Assembly: GCA_023441055.1 (NCBI GenBank)
Contig: JAEZQY010000024.1
Coordinates: forward strand, 41,908-105,907
DNA from: Bacillota bacterium
GTDB taxonomy: Bacteria > Bacillota > Bacilli > Paenibacillales > UBA4045
Direction: 5' to 3'
Length of the DNA stretch: 64,000 nucleotides
Shown: one piece after another, positions 10,356 through 21,000 of the stretch
How positions within the stretch are numbered: position 1 is the stretch's first letter
Layout: the number at the start of each line of letters is the position of its first letter
Notes under the pieces: generated by a model
Seen by the model: only the letters and a program-made list of their open reading frames with translations
The model's database searches: none
What the model was told of the DNA's origin: nothing
Translations under genes and position numbers: made by a program

Positions 10356-10940
10356 CTATTCAATATCCGTAAAATACAATAAATTAACCGCAACTGTACC
10401 GTCGTCATACTTTCCTGTTGCTGATTTCATCACACCAATGGACAACGTCTTTCCATCCGATTTCGCCATTATATTTTCCATAACCGTATCCGCTTTGGCT
10501 TTACCTTCACTGCCGTCAATAATCGTTGAATAGTTCGCTTGCTCGACATATTCCCGGTACTTATTGTAAATATCAATTACTTTTCCCTTTGCATCATAGC
10601 TTACGACAACCTGGCTTCCTTCGCCCATATCATTTTTGATAACGGTTAGCTCTGCATCTGCAGGAATCGGGAGATCCTGCGGTAAACCCTCAGGCAGTGT
10701 TTGCTCCTTTGACACCTTCTGCTCAAACTTCTGACCGCTTTCATCTGTACCCGACAGCGTCATCTCTCCGTCATCATTCACAGAAATATCTATAGATCCT
10801 TGTTGACCCTCACTCGAATTGATCGTGAATCCATCCTTTTTCATCTCGATCGACGCGCCGTCCCCTAAAGGGATAGAACCGCATCCGGCAACAACAAGTA
10901 CGACTATACTTAAAAGACATGCGATTATCCATCTCTTCAT
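10356..10940 (-). CDS. Small lipoprotein, function unknown
   Basis: About 194 residues. GGAGGAG lies before the ATG at 10940. The lipobox is VVLVVAGC, followed by a polar stretch and a repeated beta pattern (GFTINSSEGQQGSIDISVND). The C-terminal half (LPIPADAELTVIKNDMGEGS) resembles small periplasm-facing lipoproteins that bind nothing known. It lies between the DUF4870 gene (25 bases away) and the large lipoprotein (13 bases away), so all are probably one transcript. Confidence 0.8.
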   Translation of the reverse strand: MKRWIIACLLSIVVLVVAGCGSIPLGDGASIEMKKDGFTINSSEGQQGSIDISVNDDGEMTLSGTDESGQKFEQKVSKEQTLPEGLPQDLPIPADAELTVIKNDMGEGSQVVVSYDAKGKVIDIYNKYREYVEQANYSTIIDGSEGKAKADTVMENIMAKSDGKTLSIGVMKSATGKYDDGTVAVNLLYFTDIE

Positions 10941-10965
10941 GTTGTAACTCCTCCAATCCATCCGT

Positions 10966-11355
10966 CTATTTCAGTTGCTTCTCTACTAAATCACCAATAA
11001 TAGGCAGCTTGAACCACTTGCCCTGATAGGCCTTTACCATTAATACGATCCACAAAATCAAGGAAACAGGCATCAGTAATATACTAAACAGCAATCCAAG
11101 CAATGGAATCACATTAATGACCATGCTTACAACAAATAGCGCGGCAAAAGTGAATATCGACTGCAAGGCATGAAACCGCACGAATCGATTGTCTTTTTCA
11201 ATGAGCAAGAAGATAATCCCCGTAATAAACCCAAAGAGATAGCATAGCAGCCCCGCTAAATTCTCATCTAACCCGTTGCTTGTCTTCCCTCTCTTCGTTT
11301 CATTCTCATTTGAATCGACCGTCTCCTCTTCTCTAAAAACAGTTTGCTTTTCCAT
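10966..11355 (-). CDS. DUF4870 domain membrane protein
   Basis: 129 residues with a charged N-terminus and about three membrane segments (LCYLFGFITGIIFLLIEK; FTFAALFVVSMVINVI; LILWIVLMVKAYQGKWFKLP), the DUF4870 (Tic20-like) pattern. GGAGGAG lies before the ATG. The family is widespread in Firmicutes with no settled function. It sits within the lipoprotein operon. A dead copy of its 3' end lies at 4616-4711. Confidence 0.88.
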   Translation of the reverse strand: MEKQTVFREEETVDSNENETKRGKTSNGLDENLAGLLCYLFGFITGIIFLLIEKDNRFVRFHALQSIFTFAALFVVSMVINVIPLLGLLFSILLMPVSLILWIVLMVKAYQGKWFKLPIIGDLVEKQLK

Positions 11356-11380
11356 GTTTTACTCCTCCTCAATAATTCAT

Positions 11381-11908
11381 TCACTGCTTCTCTGAGAACG
11401 AAACCTTCACATAGCCTTTTCCATTACCCCACTCACTGGATTCGTCACCAAGATCAAACCTAAAGGTGCCATGATACGCAACCCCTGCTATCTCCGCTAA
11501 CCCAATCTTAAATACATCACCCATTAAGGTTTGAGTCTCGTACCCTAGCTGCTCGATCACTTCCTTGTAAGCGAGAGCCTGCTCTCTCACATCTCCATCG
11601 AAGGTGAAAACCGCCTCCCAGTCCATCCCCTCATCGTACTCTCTAACCTCGAACTTCTCATCTTTCCAACCAGACTGAACAGGGAATGGGTAAGTATCCA
11701 GATGATCGATCACGGGTGGCGCTTTACCCGAACCCGTTGACTTTGTCTCGCTTTGACGAACGTTGGCAGACTCATTTGATTGCTCAGCTACAGGTTGTTG
11801 AGATTGACCTTGCTTATTCTGATCGCCCGCAGGGTCTTGTTTCGCACTACAGCCATTCAATACTGCGATGATCAATACACATGCCACAACAATTAATCCT
11901 TTTTTCAT
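11381..11908 (-). CDS. Small lipoprotein, function unknown
   Basis: 175 residues, lipobox IIAVLNGC, then a Gln/Ser-rich linker and a compact C-terminal domain (HLDTYPFPVQSGWKDEKFEV to YVKVSFSEKQ). The ATG at 11908 has GAAAGGGG upstream. First gene of the lipoprotein operon; the 21-bp direct-repeat element at 11946-11966 sits 38-58 bases before its start. The operon order and the shared element tie it to the giant subtilase and the OmpR-type regulator. Confidence 0.8.
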   Translation of the reverse strand: MKKGLIVVACVLIIAVLNGCSAKQDPAGDQNKQGQSQQPVAEQSNESANVRQSETKSTGSGKAPPVIDHLDTYPFPVQSGWKDEKFEVREYDEGMDWEAVFTFDGDVREQALAYKEVIEQLGYETQTLMGDVFKIGLAEIAGVAYHGTFRFDLGDESSEWGNGKGYVKVSFSEKQ

Positions 11909-11945
11909 ATTCCACTACCCCTTTCTCGTGTCAAGGATAACCTAG

Positions 11946-11966
11946 CAAGGTTAAGTCTAGGTAAAG
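11946..11966 (-). promoter_or_regulatory. Putative OmpR-family operator, copy 2
   Basis: On the minus strand the site reads as two half-sites, CTTTACCTAGA and CTTAACCTTG, repeated at 11-bp spacing, the spacing typical of OmpR/PhoB operators. It matches the copy at 22211-22231 at 19 of 21 positions. A TA---T hexamer follows at the same offset in both copies and may be the -10. Confidence 0.6.
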
Positions 11967-12009
11967 GAAATCAAATAATTCTGAGCCTTAAATTAAAACC
12001 ATGCAAGAA

Positions 12010-12042
12010 CCCCTCTCTGATCATGATGTCATCAGAAAGGGG
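12010..12042 (-). terminator. Terminator-like hairpin after the giant gene
   Basis: A 12-bp stem (12010-12021 with 12031-12042, one G-T pair) directly follows the giant gene on the minus strand. The T-run is weak, so some read-through into the lipoprotein operon is possible. Confidence 0.65.
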
Positions 12043-12055
12043 CCGCATACTTACG

Positions 12056-15000
12056 CTATTTATTCATTTCGTCCCACATGACATCCATGAAACGTTGAAG
12101 CATGACGACTGCTTCTGCTCTACTTGCCATCGCTTTTGGTGCAATTGTATCTTTGCTTCTCCCTTGAATGATTCCGTGTCTGATCGTGAAACTCATACCA
12201 TCTTGCGCCCAATCACTCACTTGATCGCCGTCTACATAAGACGCTAATGTCGAATTGAAAACACCTGATACCGGTTTTCTTGGACTTGCTAGTACTTTCG
12301 CATAAGCGCGCTGCAGCAATACGGCAATTTGCTCCCGTGTGATGTTAAGATTAGGACCAAATTGGGTTTCGCTAATTCCTGCAACGAGCTGCTCCGATAG
12401 AGCTGCTGCGATAACCCCATGATACCAGTCACCCTTAGCAACATCTGTAAATGCGCTTGTCCCTTCAGGTAATCCATTCATGTGAAGGACTCGTGTGAGT
12501 AAAGCGACATATTCCGCTCTTGTTATCGGTGCCTCGGGGTCGAAGTTATTGTTGGACCTACCTGCAACTATCCCTCGACCGCCCATCACTTCGATGATCT
12601 CCTGCGCCCAATGGCCGGCAATATCTGAGAAAGTCTTGTTGGTAAGCATCACAGCGATAATACCAGACTGTTCCAAATACACGACATATTGATTCGTCTC
12701 CGAATCGAATGCCCCATGGACATAACGCCAGCTGCCTTGTTCGAGAATAAATGCAGCAATCTTTCCCGGATTAGCCAAGCTTGCTTGTGTACCATCCAAT
12801 TTAACCGTCACTTGAATCGGTTTAAGCAACTCTGTAATGGCGGTTATATTTCCTCCTTCATCTTCATTCGTGAAGCTGATCTGAGCCGGCGAATTTAGCG
12901 ATGTATAGCCTTGTGTCTGCGGGTATGGCGTTCCATCCGCCGTTTCCACATGTACTTGTATTTTGTGCACATTTCCACCTATGGCTCCCGCCGGAATATG
13001 AAGAATCAGTCGCCCTTCGTCCACGACGATGGTCTGGTCCAGGGTTGCATCAATCGGATACCCAGCATCCGGTCCTGTCGGACTTACCGAATCTTCAGGA
13101 ACGTTAGGTCCTATCGGACCTGCTGGATTTGTCGAATCCACCGGATCGACAGGCTCTGGAACTACGGGGTCTATTGAGCCTGCTTTAATATCCACTTTAT
13201 TAGATATCGCACTCTCAACGCCATTCACTGTTTGCGTAACATAATATCCGTCTCCTGCGGGTACAGCAAAGGAATGTGCCCGTTTATTATTCTGAAGCAC
13301 ATGCGTACTGACTACTGCTCCAGTTTGATGATACAACGTCAGCATAGCATGGCGGTCGGCATTGTGGGCGAACACCTCCTGCTTGCCAAAAACACTTGCC
13401 GTTGCGTTAACCGGCAAAGGATTTACAGTGACTTTCCGTGTCGCTGTTCCTTCATTGCCCACGCGGTCAGTCACTTTATAAGTAACGTAATAAATGCCCG
13501 CTTGCTGAATATTAACAAAGTCGCCGCCAATCTCCAAGATATTCGTCAAATCTCCATCTCGATCATCATAGGCTTGCGCACCTGACTCCAAATATCCCTC
13601 ACCGATGGTTAAGTGGATTTGCCCATCTCCAAGCATCGTAATGACTGGCGGCGTTGTATCTTTGGGCTTGATTTCAAGCGCTGCTTCATACGGTTCCGCC
13701 ATAAATCGATCTGCGTAACTCGCAAGCGGAGCCTTCACGATTAATTGATAGCCATCACCAAACTGTAAAGTCCTATTGCCTGGGAGCGTTATTCTTGCAC
13801 GCAAGGTCAGTTCTTGCCCATCGGCACCTGATCCAACTGCGCCCAGCCGAATATCTTCAGACAATACCGTTATTTCTGTTTCAACTAGCACGGGCTCGTC
13901 TCCATCTGTCCCATAGAGCGCAATCGAAGGGTCAATCGTCGGATGCCCAGTAATGGAAGCCACTTTCACATACTTATTAAATGTAAGATCGATATAACCT
14001 AAACCTTCTATTGCATCTACATAAGCGATTTCAGGCCCTGATAACGACCTTAAGCCTTCGTTAACGTCAAAATGAGGAGGTAAAACCTCAAGCTCCTCAC
14101 TATATGCCGGTTCGTAGCCATCCTTCTCATAAATAACTTGCCACATCCCAGGCGGAACATCCCATCCATATCGTCCTTCACTATTCGTCATCATCGGATT
14201 CTGTTGTCCATACCATTCGGCATTCCAGAATTCCCATGGCGCAGGCAGCTCACCTTGCTCTGTTTTTGGTCGATACATGATCGTTGTCTTTACACCTGCA
14301 ATTCTGTTATCCTCTACCGCTTCAAACACGTAGCCGCTTGGATCATAAATCCACTTAGGCGCAGCTGCAGGCGATGACATTCTACTTGGCAAGCCACTTT
14401 TTTTCCTGCAATCAAATCCCGGTGGGCATTTCTTATCATCATCATCATCGTTTTCGCATTTCGCCTCATCCATACTTAGCCAGCTATCCATTAACTCTTC
14501 CAACTCTTTGGCGCTTTTGTCCGCTTTCTTTTTTAAGTCCTTGATAAAGTCGCCCATGGCCAAGTCTAGAATGAATCCTGTTACTGGTGCCGTACCTGAT
14601 ACCATGCCAAGAATCCCTACTCCTATCGAATAGGCCTCGGCAAAAGCTTTAATATCATATTGCTTCTTAACGTTCTCAACCATATCCTCCATATGTTTCT
14701 TCGCATCGGGAGGAATACCCCTGCATGCATCCATCTCGTCCAGACGATCATCTAATCTTTTCTTTTTCTTCTCATCATCATCATTAGTGGCTATATCTGT
14801 GCCATCTTTGACCGACTTGATCTTGCCATAAGCATCCAAGGCAGTATCAAAATGCTTCACGTTTGCCCCGCGTATAATATACTCATTTGTTGCAAGCACT
14901 TGTGCACGTTTTACCGCAAATTGGTTTATTTCCTGCTTAGTCATTACTGCTGACATGTCTCCTGCCTCAATGGGTAAAACAAGCTTGTTACTCGTCACAT

Positions 15001-18000
15001 GCCCGGAAGCATCCAGAGCCTCTACTTCAAAATTGTATGACGTTCCGGGTGTCAAATTCCCGACAGTCATTGTAGTTTTGTTGCCTGGCAAAGTTGCAAT
15101 GAGCTGTCCATCCTGGTATATCCGATACTTCTGCAACCAGAATTCATCCATCGCCGGCGTCCAAGTCAGTTCAACAGAGTTAGCAGTCATCGCTGTGGTG
15201 TTCAAGCTGGCGCCAGCAGTCCAATAAGGAACCGATTGATCCTGGGCGCTAAATCTATCCATGGATAAGGTCACCCTGCCGTATAAGCGAATATTCTCCC
15301 CATTGATGCTGCCGGATGTGTAAACAGAGCCCAGAGGTGAATCCGAGTCCGTTATAAAACGATGAACCGAATTCCCTTCGAAGTTATTCGCCTTCGGAAG
15401 GCTAACTTTAAACCTTTCTTCTATTTCAACTTGCCCGCTTGGGGCTTCAGCAGCAGCGGATACGGTATCGTTATCCCTATCCACATTCCACTTCAACTCC
15501 TCTTCTGCCCAGTCTGCTTCATCCAGCGGCACAACACTTGCTCCGATGGATAGCGCGGACAACTCGCCCTCTACATCATAATCAACATAGATGAAGCCTA
15601 ATTCTCTGATTACATCTCGATCAAGCAGCAATTCAGCAACATATATTCCATCTGAGGCTCTCCATATTGCTGGCGCTTCCCCTAAACCGTCCACTCTGAC
15701 CACAACATTGCTAATTTGTAATGGTTTATTAAATTTCAACTCCACATACATCGGTTTTCCTAGTATCGTAACATAAGGAAATACCGGCATATTCCCATCT
15801 GTATTTACCGTAATCTTAGTTCCTACATGTGTCTGTGAGGTCAGTTGATTCAAAGTCATCTGCATCAAACGCGGTTGATCGGCTTCAAATAACGTCAGAG
15901 CTTCGTCTGACATCCAGTCCTTATTCTCCATAGATGCGATCGCATAAATAGAATACCAGTATTCATCCTTCTTGTGAGGTAATGTAATCTCTGACGACCA
16001 GTATCCGCCTTCGGTCGCAACACTGCCAATTAGCCATTCTCCTTCGCTATACACATCGATATAACTTCCAATCGGTGCACGTCCGCTAACGGTAAAGGTT
16101 AACGCACCGATTCGCTCCGGCACCTCGAGCGTAACCGGCTGCAGATTTAAATCGACAACAGCAATCGTCTCTTTGCGTCCACTAAATTCCATGTTGATCG
16201 GAATATTCCAACTTCTGTCTCCAGCGCTCATTGCGGCTGGCAACCGCACTTGAAACTGTACAACTCCCGATTCATCCGGTCTTAGGTCGCCAAGAATCAA
16301 TGAATTTCCATACACACTATCACTAGCAACAGACACGCCATTCAGCACAATGCTGTTTGGTACAAGTGTCAATCCCTCAGGTAGCCCAACTACCATTTTG
16401 GCATTACTGGCAAAAAAACCAGGTTCACCATTTCGATACATGGCTCTTACCGTGGCTGTTGTGCCCAAGGCTGCACCGCGATCGATGATCCAAGCGTCAT
16501 TACCAAGTCGCCCAGCAAAAACATTGCCTTGAGTGAGCTCGATCGTACCCAGATCTAGTATCCCAGATGCAGGAATTGTAAACTCTATCTCCTTTACAGC
16601 GGCTCGAGAAGACTGCCTACGGTATAACTGCATGATATAGGTTCCCGGTTCAGTTAAAGCAAGTTTAATAGAAGGTGTTTTGAAGATACTGGAGGTCACG
16701 TGATTTCCACGTTGACCAGATTCCAATTTCTTGAAAACAATCGCTTCCCAATTGTATCCAATCTCGTCTTTGATGTTGCCCGTCACCAATCGTTCAGCAC
16801 TTTCTAATGCAAAGGAAATGTTAAGTTCAGAGTTATCTCCTGCGACGACCGTTTTACATTCGCCTGGCAAGTCTACATTAGCGCCATCGATACATGCCTT
16901 AATGACGTCCCCTTTTACTGCCCTAAATTTATCATAATATAGAACATGTAATACGGGATGAGTTTCATTCCTATTCTTGTTTTTGAAATAATCATTATTT
17001 CGTGGACTATGAAGGTCTACCGTCTCCCAATCCGATCCCTCATATTTTGTGTTTAAGGTTAAATTCAGACGGTATTCGGAAGTTTCTTTTCTTACGATGT
17101 TAATTTCAACCGGTTGTCCTTCCAACACATCTATCTCCGTTAACTGCTTATCAGCACCTACAAGAACATAGTTAAGGGGCTGAATGACTTTATAAATCCC
17201 CTCTGGAATCTCCCTTGAAAACTCACCATGATCATTTGTTCTAACAGACGATGTCGAAGACAAGAAAGAATCAACTTTATCTAACGCAAACGAAAAGTTA
17301 GGAATGGGAACGCCATGTTGGTCCTTGAGTACACCACGAATGATTCCGGAAAAGCTCATCTTAACTTCCCGCTTGATGTCGATCGTTTCATGTGTGATCG
17401 GTACTTGGATGCTCTTCGTTGAAACCTGATATTGCTTATCACTTGCTATACGAACTTGTACAACGGTACCCGTCGGAAGCTTTTGATTGCCGAATGCATG
17501 GGCAATTCCTTGCGCATTCGTCATTGCAGCGCCTATAAGCTTGCCATCACTATGGCTTAAAGTTACCTTTTCCGAAGGCAACGGTTGATCTTGCTCGTTC
17601 ACAACACGAACTGCAAAGGCGCTTAATAGTTTGATAGTTGGAATAGACGCTATCGAACGAACACCACTGTTAATCACAACGTCCTCTATCACATGCACAA
17701 TCCTACCATCCTGAAACAGCGTAACCTTATAGTCTGTACCAGGTATTACGTGATGGAAAGGTACTTTTCCTTCCTTGTTGAGAATAGGGAGCGTGTAAAC
17801 CGCTGCATTCTGGGCGCTATACAATTGCACCTTTAGACCCGTCGGCAAGTTAGCATCGGAGTATGAAGTCAAATCATAATCGACCTCTAATCCTCCTAGG
17901 ATGCCGACTGGAAAATCTGGGATATTGGCTTCAAGCGGATTTCCACTCGCGTCCCCAATCTTCATTGTAAGAGCCGTCAGTTCACTAACCCCTTCAATAA

Positions 18001-21000
18001 TAGGGAAGCCTCCCGTATAGGTTCCCGATTGTGCCGGTGTTTCTGTTAATGGAATGACAGCTATTTTGTCTGCCAAATTACCCGATTCATATGCTTTATA
18101 GGATAGAATTGCTTCACTAACTGACAATCCTGAGCGACTTTTTAATGTCAGGTTCAAATCCTCACCAAAGGGAGCCATATTGCGCACTTTTGAATAATGA
18201 GCAATGTGCCAGGCGAAGGCATCGATGTCGAGTCCAGCAGTCGTTACAGAAGTAATGATCGAGTGTTGAATAGCATCATTTGACGTCAACACCGCAAATA
18301 CCTGGTAATCATAGGAAGTGGATAACACTAATCCTCGATCATCATAAGATAAATTGCTAGCATCTGACGTAATGTGAATCGTTTCCCACCCACCGCTATC
18401 AGATCTGCGTTTAATCTCATACTTGGCCACATCGGTTTGAGTGGCATTCGCCTCCCATGTTAACCGAACACTGTTGCCGTTTGGCAACAATTCAGCGACT
18501 AACAGCGCTTCTCCTGTTTGCGCCAACGCTGTAGTTGCCTCTACGGATGGGCCGTCGCTGGTCTCCAGTCCCATCTCGCTTCTTGCCTCTACCTTAAACT
18601 TATAGGACTGATCAGGGGCAAGACCCGTGATTGTAGTTGAGTGTATGCCGCCGCCAACTTCAGTCACGAATGAACCATCCGCTTCATCATAAATTATATA
18701 CTTTGAAATCGAGCCGGATTGTATTTCAGCTGGCGTCCAATGCAATGTCATCTGCCCACTGCCGATATTGCCCGCTGTCAGCAAGCTGCCGCTCGGCCAT
18801 GTTGGTGCACTCGCCTCTAATACCGTTGACAAGAGGGTAGTTATATAGATTTGCCTATGATACCCGTTATACCCGGAAACCAGATCATGGCTGTATGCTT
18901 CGTAGGCGATCCGCATTCCTTCTGCTCCCATACCTAGGCTAGGTATAGAACTATCATCAGCTCCAGCTACACCAGACGACGATTGACTGGCTAGATATGT
19001 TTTCTTCTTTGTCCGATCATAGACATACACTTGGCTAGTTAGGGCACTTCCAGTATATTGCGGAACGATATCAGTCACTTTAGATGCGTAAGCTACATAA
19101 CGTCCATCAGCACTTATTACGGGGCGAACATCTTTATCATTCGTCGCCAATGTCTCTCCTGAATAGAAATGTCGTGAGATAGTCTCCCGTTCATCTGCCG
19201 TTCGATCATAGACATATACCTTTCGGCCTTTTTCTACACCATATTCAGTTGCAGTATTAACATAAACAACATAGCGTCCGTCAGCGCTAATCCCCGGGTG
19301 GCTATTATTTGAATTTGTTGTATGACCATTACTAATGTGCTGCAGAACAGCATGATCGGATAGTAGATCTAATGCGTAAATTTGCGGTTGTTCACTACTC
19401 GAATTCGTAATCGTAAATGTTATCGTACTTCCATCAGCACTCACCGAAGGAAATCCAGCATGCCCGTGTAGAACAGACGGAACTGTTCTATATTGACCAT
19501 CGTGAGTCATGCTCAAGCTGCCTCGACCCATTGCGTCAATTTCGTAAGCATACAAGGCTCTATAATTCGTAGAATGTTCTCCAGGTAGAAGCTTAACTTT
19601 AGTAGCAAAATAAACCGTATTCCCATCGGCACTAATTACGGGATGTCCAGCAACATCTACCGCTTCTATTCCTTCAGCCGCTTCCCCTCCGTTAGTTCCG
19701 CCCTCGATTAAGTTGATACGAGTGATGCGAGAAGGCGTCTGTCTTCCGTCATATAGAAAAATATCTCTCTTCCCATTCGTATCGCCTGGAACTAGATTAT
19801 TTGCTATTGATGTGAACACGATTCTTTGCCCATCCGCACTAATCGACGGGGGAATTGCATCGTAGTCGTCAGCATTTTTGCCCATTTCGGCATTATCATG
19901 CTGAAAGCTAATGAGTGTTAGCTCACTGGTAATTTGATCCAGACGATAGATCTGATTTACAGCGTGATCCGGTACGACGAACTCTTCTGTTACCTTGGTA
20001 CCGCCTTTTGAATGAAAGACAATATAGCGTCCATCAGCAGTTAATGCCGGTTTCGTTGCCCCAGTCGCGAAAGGCGTTGGATTCTCTTGATCTATCGGCC
20101 GATCCAAACGTTTTGTCGTGATACCTAATCCCGCCACAGAAGTCGTGACTTGCACAGGTGAAGAATATTCGGATAATTCGACACCAGTGAAATCTACAGC
20201 TACAACCTTATATGAGTAATTATGGTTTGGGATGAGGTAGTTATTGTTATTCGTATCCCAAAATCTAGTTGATGAGTTGTGGGATGTGTTTATTTTTATA
20301 CCATCACGGAAAATATTATAATAAATCGCTACCCCAGGATATAACGCTTTAACCCCTGCATGCTCATCCCAGGTCAAGTAAACCGCATACGGAGAAGGCT
20401 CTGCTTGCAAATTACCGGTTGCTTCCATCAACTGGGTAGTCGTTGCTGTAACCGTATCGCTTATTGCACGATCCCCTAGAGAATTAATCGCCTCCACTCG
20501 GAATTCGTATGCTGTCATCTCTGTTAAACCAGCAACAATACTGAAGCTTTTACTCCCTCCAACTTCGCCAACCTTACTTCCATTTGCAAACAATTCATAT
20601 CTTTCCACATCAAATGTCGACAGTTCCCAATCTAATTCCACCTGATTAGGTCTGATGCCTACTACAGCTACATATGCAAACTCTCCTGTTCCCCCCATCA
20701 AGCCGAAACCGGTCTCAAAAGTGGAAAGACCGCCGGCAATATCAGCAGATTGATCTATAGGGTCATTCCCATAAATATTTGCCGCTGCCAGCGCTTTATC
20801 TACACTTAATACGAGACATTCACTAGTTGGCGTTGACTCGCCCGAATCACATGCTCGTGCAACTTGCCCTTGAATAAGCGAAGCTTTCACTTCGGCTACA
20901 GATAATTGCGGATTTGCCGACCACAAGAGAGCGGCAGCTGCCGTTACAAAACCAGTGGCCTGTGATGTTCCCGTGTAAGAGAGGTAACGATTTCCCGGCC

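Noticed and set aside
12901..13244. Overlapping plus-strand frames opposite the giant gene, one G-P rich and collagen-like
   Set aside because: They are antisense shadows of the Pro-rich linker; no SD and the minus frame continues through.
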